From Planctomycetota bacterium (GTDB taxonomy: Bacteria > Planctomycetota > Phycisphaerae > Phycisphaerales > SM1A02): DNA of 6,403 nucleotides. Below are positions 1 through 5,503 of the stretch, in pieces (within the stretch, counting starts at the first letter, position 1; the number at the start of each line of letters is the position of its first letter). Location: NCBI GenBank assembly GCA_027295435.1, contig JAPUKX010000364.1, positions 1 to 6,403 on the forward strand, given 5' to 3'. The notes below the pieces were generated by a model. That model saw nothing but the letters and a program-made list of their open reading frames with translations. It was not told the DNA's origin and made no database searches. The position numbers and the translations under genes were made by a program.

Positions 1-265
1 GATCAAGGTCGGCGCCGTATACGAAGGCAAAGTTGTTTCGATCAAGGACTTCGGCGCGTTCATCGAGATCGTGCCCGGGACCGATGGCATGTGCCATATC
101 TCCGAGCTAGCCGATGGATACGTCAAGTCGGTCGCCGATGAGGTTAAGATGGGCCAGATGATCAAGGTCAAGGTGATCGACGTGGACACCGGGACAGGAA
201 AGATCAGACTCTCGCGCCGCGCCGCCATGGCCGACGATTCGCCCCAACCCGTCGGCGCGTCGTAA
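1..265 (+). CDS. pnp: Polyribonucleotide nucleotidyltransferase (PNPase), C-terminal fragment
   Basis: This is the 3' end of a gene that begins before the window; the reading frame opens at base 2 and ends with TAA at 263-265. The 87 residues are almost entirely an S1 (OB-fold) RNA-binding domain: it opens with a G-x-V-Y-E-G-K-V-V strand, followed by the DFGAFIEI strand, the PGTDGMCHISEL segment and the closing KIRLSRRAA strand. PNPase is a trimeric phosphorolytic 3'-5' exoribonuclease and RNA-degradosome component, and its S1 domain is the last domain of the protein, which fits the stop shortly after SRRAAM. The 'KDFGAFIEI-PGTDGMCHISEL' form is typical of PNPase rather than of ribosomal protein S1. 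The catalytic RNase PH domains and KH domain lie outside the window, so identification rests on the S1 domain alone. A short tail of about 12 residues after the S1 core is ordinary. Other single-S1 proteins are possible but less likely. Confidence 0.85.
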   Translation, partial: IKVGAVYEGKVVSIKDFGAFIEIVPGTDGMCHISELADGYVKSVADEVKMGQMIKVKVIDVDTGTGKIRLSRRAAMADDSPQPVGAS

Positions 266-282
266 GGCGACGTTCCTCCGCG

Positions 283-301
283 CCGCCCTCTGTGAGGGCG
301 G
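283..301. repeat. Hairpin 1 of a four-hairpin cluster (8-bp stem, TGT loop)
   Basis: CCGCCCTC (283-290) pairs perfectly with GAGGGCGG (294-301) around a 3-nt loop TGT. It begins 18 nt after the pnp stop and is the first of four closely spaced 3-nt-loop hairpins. There is no T-run behind it, so it is not a classical terminator by itself. It could stabilise the 3' end of the pnp mRNA or assist termination; that role is inference. Confidence 0.7.
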
Positions 302-304
302 TCC

Positions 305-319
305 GCGGCCACAGGCCGC
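305..319. repeat. Hairpin 2 of the cluster (6-bp stem, ACA loop)
   Basis: GCGGCC (305-310) pairs with GGCCGC (314-319) around the loop ACA, followed by a pyrimidine-rich stretch (CTCCCCTCG). The stem is a variant of hairpins 3 and 4: the A-T pair of hairpin 4 (376/384) is replaced by a G-C pair (308/316), so pairing is kept while bases differ. Confidence 0.65.
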
Positions 320-340
320 AGCTCCCCTCGCCTTGTAAAG

Positions 341-359
341 CCGCGATCGTTGATCGCGG
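341..359. repeat. Hairpin 3 of the cluster (8-bp stem, GTT loop); possible pnp terminator
   Basis: CCGCGATC (341-348) pairs perfectly with GATCGCGG (352-359) around GTT; G340 and T360 can add a wobble pair. It is followed by TCTTCTT (360-366), the most T-rich tail of the four, so this is the best candidate for an intrinsic terminator of pnp, although the T-tract is interrupted by C. Its design is the same as hairpin 4 with compensating stem changes. Confidence 0.65.
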
Positions 360-371
360 TCTTCTTACACG

Positions 372-388
372 CGCGACCGGTGGTCGCG
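372..388. repeat. Hairpin 4 of the cluster (7-bp stem, GGT loop)
   Basis: CGCGACC (372-378) pairs with GGTCGCG (382-388) around GGT. Aligned with hairpin 3 over 19 nt (CGCG-R-Y-C-N3-G-R-Y-CGCGGT), the differences in the stem occur as a matched pair (T347-A353 becomes C377-G383), so the structure is kept. It is followed by a pyrimidine stretch TTCCCCTCCCT like that after hairpin 2. Confidence 0.65.
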
Positions 389-584
389 GTTCCCCTCCCT
401 CGCGCCCTGACGATCTCGGCCCGTCGCTCGAAGCACCGAATACGCGCGGAACCCAATGGGTGAAGCACGCTAAGGACGCGTTGCGGGTACACTCGTGATC
501 GGAAAGCTCGGTGGTGGAGCCGGGCGACGGTCAAAAGGGAGATGTCGGTGTAAGGCGAATCTCGAGCATATGGAGGACGAACCA
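389..584. other. Remainder of the pnp-to-operon intergenic region, no gene seen
   Basis: Together with the hairpin cluster this makes 319 bases without a gene between the pnp stop (265) and the next start (585). After hairpin 4 I see no further strong palindrome and no convincing promoter. A TACACT hexamer at 488-493 resembles a -10 box but has no matching -35 at 16-18 bp. The promoter for the two-gene operon downstream should nevertheless lie here. The open frame that runs through 292-498 has no ribosome binding site and reads across the hairpins, so I do not call it a gene. Confidence 0.5.
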
Positions 585-1223
585 ATGAAGATGATCCGAA
601 GCCTGACAGGCGGTTTCCTGCTGCTCTCATCACTGCTGCTCATCGGCGGTCTGGGCGCCACCCAGGCGGTCCAATCGCCGAACCTCGATCGCTCTGTGAC
701 CGAGCTCAAGGAAGGAACGGTCCGCACTGTCTACATCGACAGGCCCCACGTCGGTGCCAAGGGGTACGTCGTCGGGGACTGGAAGGCGGGACAGGTGCGT
801 GTGCAGGTCTGGGGATTCCCTCAGAACGAGAAGGGCTATGAGGTTTTCCTCTTCGAGATCGACGTCGATGGATACATGAACAAGATGTTCATCGACGGCG
901 ATGCCCAGAAGGGAATCCGCCCCGAACCCCCGCCGTTCCAGGACGTGTCGGGTTTGATCACAAAATGGCACAGCCTCGGCGATCTCGACCTGAAACCCGA
1001 CGGAAGCGGTGTTCTCAAGTACACAAAGGGCGTCAATCTATATGAGCAGGGGCTGAACATGATCTTCATCTTCGGCAAGGTCACCGACGGCCGCCACGGA
1101 GGGCCGGAGGACATCAGCCTCCTCATGGTCGAATGCAACGGACCCATCCCCGGCACCAAGGGCAGCTTGGGCATGGAAAGCGCCCTGTCCGTCTGGCCCA
1201 AGGAATGGAAACGGGGGAGCTGA
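585..1223 (+). CDS. Secreted protein of unknown function, 212 aa
   Basis: I do not recognise the family. The frame is open from 495, but the ATG at 585 is preferred: GGAGG lies at 572-576, 8 nt upstream, and translation from it gives a clear signal peptide (MKMIR, then a Leu-rich hydrophobic core at residues 11-22, likely cut after A28 in GATQA). The ATG at 570 would bury that signal. The mature ~184 residues alternate short beta-type strands with glycine turns (VRVQVWGF, YEVFLFEID, LNMIFIFGKVT, ISLLMVECNGP), with 'WHSLGDLDLKPDGSGVLKY' in the middle. This looks like a small all-beta, single-domain extracytoplasmic protein, loosely like the sandwich folds seen in CHRD or anti-sigma periplasmic domains; that comparison is inference. 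There is one cysteine (C184), so no internal disulfide. No catalytic motif is visible. It ends 2 nt before the start of the VCBS/ASPIC protein, so the two are almost certainly co-transcribed and may act together outside the cytoplasm. Confidence 0.75.
   Translation: MKMIRSLTGGFLLLSSLLLIGGLGATQAVQSPNLDRSVTELKEGTVRTVYIDRPHVGAKGYVVGDWKAGQVRVQVWGFPQNEKGYEVFLFEIDVDGYMNKMFIDGDAQKGIRPEPPPFQDVSGLITKWHSLGDLDLKPDGSGVLKYTKGVNLYEQGLNMIFIFGKVTDGRHGGPEDISLLMVECNGPIPGTKGSLGMESALSVWPKEWKRGS
1213..1219 (+). promoter_or_regulatory. Ribosome binding site deciding the start of the VCBS/ASPIC gene
   Basis: GGGGGAG sits 6 nt upstream of the ATG at 1226, inside the last codons of the preceding gene. It supports the 1226 start over the longer in-frame ATGs at 1133 and 1205, which lack such a site and would hide the signal peptide. 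Confidence 0.6.
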
Positions 1224-1225
1224 TC

Positions 1226-3568
1226 ATGAAAGCCCGAGCCCGTCCTTTCGCAGCGCTGGCTCTCGTTTGTTTCGTCATGGCTTCGCTTGGGAGGTCCGCT
1301 CTCGCGCAGACCAGCGCAACGGAGAAGGCCCATCTGGATCGCTCCGGTCTGGAGAGTGTGGAGGACCAGACCGAGACGCTGGCCAACCAAATGCTCGAGC
1401 TCTCCCAAGCGCTGCGAGACCTGGACACGACCAAGGCCGCCGGGTTCTTCAGCGACCCGTCATCGGTTTCGTCTTTCCCTGCCGCAGCCGAAGCAGCCGT
1501 CCCGGAGCTCAAATGGTTCCAGCAACACGGATGGCGTTCTCCATCGCCGCAGACGCACGATGTGACACGACAAGAGCTCGCCCATATGTGGGACGCCTTT
1601 CTTGCCCACTTCTCCTCGATCGAAGACGTGCGTTTTAGCGTCCGCAAAGCGAGGTTCGACGGAAGCGGCGCGCCTGGATCGGCCGGGCTCGACTTCTACA
1701 TCATCGGGCGGGATCACGACGGCCATCGAGAGTGGGTCCGCGGAACCGCGACTATCGCCCTGGAACCGGCTGGCGGCGGGCGGTGGTCGATCGAGCGCAT
1801 GGTCGTCGACCACATCGAATCCCTGGTGGCAACAACCGATCTCTTCTCGGAGGTGAGTAAGCCGGCCGGCGTAAGCATCCAGGTGCCTCTGCTCGGGGCT
1901 CGCAACTCCCGGCCGTACTCGTTCTACTGGCACGGTGCGGCAGCGGTAGACGTCGATCTCGATGGCGACATCGATCTGCTGGTCACCGCCGATCGGCGTA
2001 ACTATCTGTACCTGAACGACGGCACGGGCGTCTTCCGGGAGGCCTCCGCCGAGGCGGGCGTGCGGCACACGTCACACCCGGAGTCCGCCGGCGCGACCGC
2101 TCCCCTTTTCGTTGATATCGACAACGATGGGGACAGCGATCTCTTTCTCTCGATGTGGGATGAGCAGAAGCTCCTCGAGAACCGCCTGATCCCTGACGGC
2201 AAGCTCATCTTCCGCGATATCTCGCACGAGGCCGGAGTGGACATCGAGACCAACGGGCTCACCGCCATCGCCGGCGACGTCAACAACGACGGTCTGCCTG
2301 ACATCTACGTGTGCGGCTACGGGCGCCTCGACCATCCCCAGACTGGACTGAGCGCGTTCTACCGTCCAGCCAACGGTGGGCGTAACCTTCTCTTCGTCAA
2401 CCAAGGCGATCGGCGGTTTCGCGAGATGGCGGCAGAGTACGGCGTCGATGATCCCCGGTGGTCACAGGCCGCGGTGCTCTTCGACTTCGATGCGGACGGT
2501 GACCAAGACCTCTACGTGTCAAACGACTGGGCCGACAACGCCCTATACCTGAACGAGGGAGGCCGCTTCCGCGACGCCACCTCGGGCAGTGGACTGGCCA
2601 GTCCGGGATTCGGAATGGGGGTCTCGCTCGGCGACTACGACAACGACGGCGATCTCGACATCCATGCGACCTACATGACGTCGGTTGCGGGAAGTCGCAT
2701 TCTCGGTCGGGTTGGTGCCATCTCCTCACTCCAGGACCACAATGATGTCTTGGGGCAGATGATGATCGGCGACCGCCTCTACGAGAACCTCGGTCACGGC
2801 GAGTTCCGCGACGTCACGGACTCTGCCGGTCCCTTCCCGGGCGGCTGGGCCTGGGGCGGCGGCTTCCTGGACTTCGACAACGACGGGTGGCAGGACATTC
2901 ACACGCCGAACGGCTTGTGGTCCGGCATGCACACCTACGACACGTGCAGCGTCCTGTGGCGCCATGTCGTTGCGTCGGGCGAAGCGACCAACCCCAAGGA
3001 GGAGGTCGACGCGTGGATCTTGCGTCTGAAACCGCTCGTACAGGGAGGATACTCCTTGAGCGGCTATGAGCGCGACTGCCTCTTCCTCAACCTCGGAACA
3101 AAACGCTACCTTGACATCTCGGGTGCGTCCGGCATTGATTCGGTCACGGACGGGAGGGCCGCCGTCTACGCGGACTTCGACAGCGACGGCGATCTCGACG
3201 TTTTCCTCACGACTATCCAGGGACCGTCGCACCTGCTGTTCAGGAACAACGTGGGACAGGACGCCGCCTGGATACGGGTTTCGTTGATCGGCACGCGCAG
3301 TGGCCGCGACGCCTTCGGGGCGATAGTGCGCGTCAAGTCATCTCTTGGTGTTCAGACAAAGGCGAAGCTGGGCGGCGAAGGCTATCTGTCCCAGCACGAT
3401 CCACGGCTGCTCTTCGGCCTCGCCGCCGATCCGCACGTCGACTGGCTCGAAGTGATCTGGCCATCCGGGTTGAGGCAACGGTTCGAGAATCTTCCAACCG
3501 GAGCGCATATGAGAATCACGGAAGGTCGGCCCGAGATCGAAACGGTCCCGGATCGGCGGGCACGATAA
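1226..3568 (+). CDS. Secreted CRTAC1-type protein: SnoaL-like region, seven FG-GAP/VCBS repeats, ASPIC/UnbV domain (780 aa)
   Basis: Starting at ATG 1226, the 780-residue product opens with a signal peptide (MKARARP, hydrophobic core 8-21, likely cut after ALA at 25-27). Residues about 45-200 resemble an NTF2/SnoaL-like (ketosteroid-isomerase fold) module: a helix with 'ALRDLDTTKAAGFFSD', then strands 'FYIIGRD', 'REWVRGTATIALEP' and 'GRWSIERMVVDHI'. Then come seven acidic calcium-loop motifs of the FG-GAP/VCBS type: DVDLDGDID (242), DIDNDGDSD (297), DVNNDGLPD (351), DFDADGDQD (420), DYDNDGDLD (470), DFDNDGWQD (549) and DFDSDGDLD (650), consistent with a calcium-binding beta-propeller. Residues about 681-767 form an ASPIC/UnbV domain, with its G-R-x-A-F-G-A strand, G-E-G-Y-L-S-Q motif, LLFGL and the V-x-W-P-S-G motif before ITEG. 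The stretch between repeats 6 and 7 is long and holds C574 and C618, a possible disulfide. Proteins of this type are extracellular; their biochemical role is not established, adhesion or glycan binding being common guesses. The SnoaL-like assignment is by secondary-structure pattern and is the least certain part. Confidence 0.88.
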   Translation: MKARARPFAALALVCFVMASLGRSALAQTSATEKAHLDRSGLESVEDQTETLANQMLELSQALRDLDTTKAAGFFSDPSSVSSFPAAAEAAVPELKWFQQHGWRSPSPQTHDVTRQELAHMWDAFLAHFSSIEDVRFSVRKARFDGSGAPGSAGLDFYIIGRDHDGHREWVRGTATIALEPAGGGRWSIERMVVDHIESLVATTDLFSEVSKPAGVSIQVPLLGARNSRPYSFYWHGAAAVDVDLDGDIDLLVTADRRNYLYLNDGTGVFREASAEAGVRHTSHPESAGATAPLFVDIDNDGDSDLFLSMWDEQKLLENRLIPDGKLIFRDISHEAGVDIETNGLTAIAGDVNNDGLPDIYVCGYGRLDHPQTGLSAFYRPANGGRNLLFVNQGDRRFREMAAEYGVDDPRWSQAAVLFDFDADGDQDLYVSNDWADNALYLNEGGRFRDATSGSGLASPGFGMGVSLGDYDNDGDLDIHATYMTSVAGSRILGRVGAISSLQDHNDVLGQMMIGDRLYENLGHGEFRDVTDSAGPFPGGWAWGGGFLDFDNDGWQDIHTPNGLWSGMHTYDTCSVLWRHVVASGEATNPKEEVDAWILRLKPLVQGGYSLSGYERDCLFLNLGTKRYLDISGASGIDSVTDGRAAVYADFDSDGDLDVFLTTIQGPSHLLFRNNVGQDAAWIRVSLIGTRSGRDAFGAIVRVKSSLGVQTKAKLGGEGYLSQHDPRLLFGLAADPHVDWLEVIWPSGLRQRFENLPTGAHMRITEGRPEIETVPDRRAR

Positions 3569-3592
3569 GGAGATAGGTTCTAGCCACCTCTT

Positions 3593-3637
3593 GGGAAGAA
3601 AAGGGGGAAGAAAGGGGGGACGAAGAGGGGGCGGGGG
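3593..3637 (+). repeat. Polypurine tract with five G-runs (possible G-quadruplex)
   Basis: Of 45 bases, 43 are purines. The G-runs lie at 3593-3595, 3603-3607, 3614-3619, 3627-3631 and 3633-3637, separated by 7, 6, 7 and 1 nt, so they satisfy the common G3+N1-7 quadruplex pattern. The units AAGAAAAGGGGG, AAGAAAGGGGGG and ACGAAGAGGGGG are imperfect tandem copies of about 12 nt. The tract begins 25 nt after the stop of the VCBS/ASPIC gene, on its coding strand, so it would be in its mRNA 3' end. A function in transcript termination or stability is inference. Confidence 0.6.
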
Positions 3638-3652
3638 CCCTCTTTCGGGGCC
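3636..3652 (+). other. Small GC hairpin next to the polypurine tract
   Basis: GGCCC (3636-3640) can pair with GGGCC (3648-3652) around the loop TCTTTCG. It shares bases with the last G-run and would compete with a quadruplex. It has no T-tract behind it. Confidence 0.35.
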
Positions 3653-3672
3653 GGCCTATCACCGTCGATTCC

Positions 3673-3694
3673 GTTCAGTTGCAAGCGACTGAAC
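3673..3694. terminator. Candidate terminator hairpin between convergent genes
   Basis: GTTCAGTTG (3673-3681) pairs with CGACTGAAC (3686-3694) over 9 positions, one of them a G-T wobble, around CAAG. On the + strand it is followed by TTGGGTTT, a weak T-rich tail, so it best fits termination of the two-gene operon ending at 3568. On the - strand no T-run follows, although it also lies about 40 nt beyond the stop of the convergent sigma-54 activator gene and could mark that transcript's end. Confidence 0.5.
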
Positions 3695-3734
3695 TTGGGT
3701 TTCGCGGGCTAGGTGAGAGCACTCGCCGCTGGCG

Positions 3735-5282
3735 TCACGTGGCTCGCTGAAGCTGCTCGAGGAGCTTGCGGTCGATCTTGCTGCGGACGGTGCGCCGGTC
3801 GATGTTGAGTTGGCGAGCGGCCTGCTCATAGCTCCCTTGTGAGGCGTAGACGATCGTGCAGTACCGCCGAAGGAGCTCGTCGGCGCTGAGTCTCACTTCG
3901 AGCATCGCCTTGACAAGGTCATCCGCGCCCTGGCCGGGAGCAGCGCCGTATGGCGGCCGATAGGTCTTGCGAATCAGCACGTTGCGCACACACTGTTCCA
4001 GCTCGCGAAAATTTCCCTGCCAGGGATATTCCCGGCCCAGGTGCTTCTCGATCCATGCGGTCACCTCATCGGCCAGGCTCTCCGCTTCGTCGTCCACGAT
4101 CCGTTTGGCGATGAACAGCACGAGGTTATACAGGTCATCGGAATCGTCGGCCAACTGCTCATGAAGCGACGGGGTGGTGATGATGTCCGAGCACAAGCGA
4201 TAGTAGAAGTCCGGGCGAAACCGTCCGTTTTGCATCTGCCGGGCCAGGTCCTGATTGCTTGCGGCGATGATCTTGCCGTGGAAGCGGCGGTCTGTGGTCT
4301 CGCCCAGGCGCTGGAACGTGCGGGTCTGCAAGACGCGCAGCATCTTGACCTGGATGGCGGGGTCGAGCTCACCGATCTCATCGAGGAACACAGTGTCCAG
4401 CGGTTGACACACTTCCAACCAGCCCGCACGGTCGGCCACCGCCCCCGTAAATGAGCCGCGCTTGTGCCCGAACAGCTCTGACTCAATCAGCGTCGGCGAC
4501 AGTGCTGAGAGATTCAGGGGATGGAACGAGCTGGCAAAGTCTTCGGTGAACTTCTGAGTCTTTGCGTCAAAGGGGATATACCGCGCCTGGCCGATCGCCC
4601 GCGCGACCAGCTCCTTGCCGGTTCCCGATGGGCCGGTCACCAGCGTGGTGTAGTCGGCCATGTGCTTGTAGAGCACGCGGATGTAACGGCGTTCATCGTG
4701 GGTGAAAATGGACTGCCAGACCGCGGCTCGCAGCTGCGCCGCGGGCATCGACCCGCCGACGATCGCGCTGAAGATGTGGTGGAAAGCCCGGCGGATCTGA
4801 AAGCAGCACGCAAAAATGTGTGCCGGGTCGTACGCAGAGGGCATCGAGACGCCCCCGATGCAGAGGTATTGATCGAATCCAGTCTTGAACCGCTTCCAGT
4901 AGGCGATCGGACCCGTTGACCGATCACCTTGCAAGGCGCTATCGATCGACCGTTGCAGGTCCATGCGATCGCGCTGGTAGAGCATGTACAGGATCAGGTC
5001 TTCGTAAAGAACCAGGTCGGCCCGGTTGGCGCGGGCACCGGCGGCGAGGCGGCTACGGAGCGTTTCCGCAAGCGGCTCGATGCGCGCGACGAGCCGGGCC
5101 AGGTTGGCGCGCTCGCTCTCGGCGTCGGCGGCCAACAGGCTCCAGACGCGAGGCGTCGCGACGAAGTCATCACCCAGCGCTTCGCGTTCGAACGCGATCC
5201 GATCGGGAACGAACGGGTTGCAGTACGCCAGGTTGCTGATCTGATGAGCAAAGTGCCGTTGCTTAGCGGTGAAGAGGGCCAT
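3735..5282 (-). CDS. Sigma-54-dependent transcriptional activator (AAA+ bEBP) with unrecognised N-terminal domain, 515 aa
   Basis: The core is a standard bacterial enhancer-binding protein. Numbered from the start at 5282, it has Walker A GPSGTGKE (217-224), ESELFGH followed by the sigma-54 contact loop as GSFTGA (276-281; the commonest form is GAFTGA), Walker B FLDEIGEL with D301/E302, the arginine-finger segment RFRPDFYYRL (354-363), the sensor II region PWQGNFREL (420-428), and a C-terminal Fis-type helix-turn-helix (about 483-505, GSYEQAARQLNIDRRTV). Such proteins bind upstream DNA and use ATP hydrolysis to open promoters held by RNA polymerase-sigma-54. Residues 1 to about 205 are mostly helical and are not a receiver, PAS, GAF or ACT domain that I can recognise; they hold C31, C141, C159 and C160 and a His-rich stretch (RAFHHIF). 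The frame is open up to 5408. I chose the ATG at 5282 because GAAGG lies 8-12 nt upstream and the recognisable sequence (ALFTAKQRHF) begins there; a start at 5345, with AGGTGG upstream, is also possible. The gene is divergent from the GNAT-aminotransferase gene and probably regulates it. Confidence 0.9.
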   Translation of the reverse strand: MALFTAKQRHFAHQISNLAYCNPFVPDRIAFEREALGDDFVATPRVWSLLAADAESERANLARLVARIEPLAETLRSRLAAGARANRADLVLYEDLILYMLYQRDRMDLQRSIDSALQGDRSTGPIAYWKRFKTGFDQYLCIGGVSMPSAYDPAHIFACCFQIRRAFHHIFSAIVGGSMPAAQLRAAVWQSIFTHDERRYIRVLYKHMADYTTLVTGPSGTGKELVARAIGQARYIPFDAKTQKFTEDFASSFHPLNLSALSPTLIESELFGHKRGSFTGAVADRAGWLEVCQPLDTVFLDEIGELDPAIQVKMLRVLQTRTFQRLGETTDRRFHGKIIAASNQDLARQMQNGRFRPDFYYRLCSDIITTPSLHEQLADDSDDLYNLVLFIAKRIVDDEAESLADEVTAWIEKHLGREYPWQGNFRELEQCVRNVLIRKTYRPPYGAAPGQGADDLVKAMLEVRLSADELLRRYCTIVYASQGSYEQAARQLNIDRRTVRSKIDRKLLEQLQRAT

Positions 5283-5372
5283 CGCTCGGACACCTTCAAA
5301 TACGCTTGCGGTCGCGCTTGGGCAACCTGGCCGGGGCGCGCACATTGACTGTACACCACCTGTCATGAATTG

Positions 5373-5389
5373 TCGCCATTGAATGGCGA
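5373..5389. promoter_or_regulatory. Perfect 17-bp palindrome, candidate activator binding site
   Basis: TCGCCATT-G-AATGGCGA is a perfect inverted repeat with 8-bp arms and a 1-bp centre at 5381. The centre lies about 84 bp upstream of the -24 GG of the sigma-54 promoter match and roughly 109 bp upstream of the inferred start of transcription, the usual range for an enhancer site of a sigma-54 activator with a Fis-type HTH. It is also 99 bp upstream of the chosen start of the activator gene, so autoregulation is possible. Binding by the neighbouring activator is inference. Confidence 0.55.
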
Positions 5390-5397
5390 AACGCTGG

Positions 5398-5409
5398 GGT
5401 GCCTGCACC
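5398..5409. repeat. Short inverted repeat GGTGC-CT-GCACC
   Basis: A 5-bp-arm palindrome with a 2-bp centre lies just rightward of the 17-bp palindrome. It is short enough to occur by chance in GC-rich DNA; it is listed because it falls within the control region. Confidence 0.25.
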
Positions 5410-5418
5410 GCTGGTCGG

Positions 5419-5449
5419 ATGTAAGTATTTGCGCATTAGTGTGTTACAT
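5419..5449. promoter_or_regulatory. Spaced inverted repeat ATGTAA-N19-TTACAT
   Basis: ATGTAA (5419-5424) and TTACAT (5444-5449) are perfect inverted 6-bp arms 19 nt apart, centred at 5434 between the palindrome and the promoter match. The spacing would place the arms on a similar face of the helix, as in sites for dimeric regulators. Which protein would bind is unknown. Confidence 0.35.
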
Positions 5450-5463
5450 GATCTTCTAGGATA

Positions 5464-5478
5464 TGGCACGCGGATTGT
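5464..5478 (+). promoter_or_regulatory. Candidate sigma-54 (-24/-12) promoter
   Basis: TGGCACG-CGGA-TTGT matches the sigma-54 consensus TGGCACG-N4-TTGC at all seven positions of the -24 element and three of four of the -12 element, with exact spacing; the last base is T in place of the usual C. A full TTGC occurs three bases further (5478-5481) but at a spacing that is too long. Transcription would start near 5490, leaving a leader of about 14 nt that just includes the ribosome binding site of the gene at 5504. A sigma-54 activator gene lies immediately on the other side, which strengthens the call. Confidence 0.6.
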
Positions 5479-5490
5479 TGCTGTTCGATT

Positions 5491-5497
5491 GAAGAGG
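5491..5497 (+). promoter_or_regulatory. Ribosome binding site of the GNAT-aminotransferase gene
   Basis: GAAGAGG lies 6 nt before the ATG at 5504 and fixes that start. Confidence 0.55.
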
Positions 5498-5503
5498 TGC
5501 CCC

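Larger units (their letters stand above)
5283..5503. promoter_or_regulatory. Divergent control region between activator and GNAT-aminotransferase genes
   Basis: These 221 bases separate two divergently transcribed genes. The part from about 5410 to 5490 is visibly richer in A and T than its surroundings. It holds a 17-bp perfect palindrome, a second spaced inverted repeat and a -24/-12 type sigma-54 promoter match, each listed separately. I found no convincing sigma-70 promoter for the leftward activator gene, though one must lie here. Confidence 0.6.

Noticed and set aside
283..388. CRISPR array
   Set aside because: The hairpins differ in sequence, are unevenly spaced (centres 20, 38 and 30 bp apart) and have no uniform repeat-spacer pattern.
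481..493. TTGCGG and TACACT as a sigma-70 promoter for the operon at 585
   Set aside because: The two hexamers are only about one base apart, and no -35-like sequence lies 16-18 bp before TACACT, so this is not a usable promoter pair.
292..498. Open frame of 68 codons after pnp
   Set aside because: It starts inside hairpin 1, runs across the hairpin cluster, has no ribosome binding site and gives a low-complexity Arg/Pro-rich product.
836..2068. Several - strand frames opposite the secretion operon, of 170-200 codons
   Set aside because: They are antisense to clear coding sequence with signal peptides and domain motifs, and they show no motif of their own.
1946..3200. Repeated GAC-GAC-like DNA in the VCBS gene as a DNA repeat
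   Set aside because: The similarity arises from repeated D-x-D-x-D-G protein motifs and is explained by the FG-GAP/VCBS repeats.
4041..4454. + strand frame of 137 codons opposite the sigma-54 activator
   Set aside because: It is antisense to the AAA+ domain, whose Walker, GSFTGA and arginine-finger motifs prove the - strand frame.
5345..5373. TTGACT followed 17 bp later by AATTGT as a rightward sigma-70 promoter
   Set aside because: The -10 match is poor and the position overlaps the palindrome and the start of the activator's upstream sequence; the sigma-54 match further right is much better.
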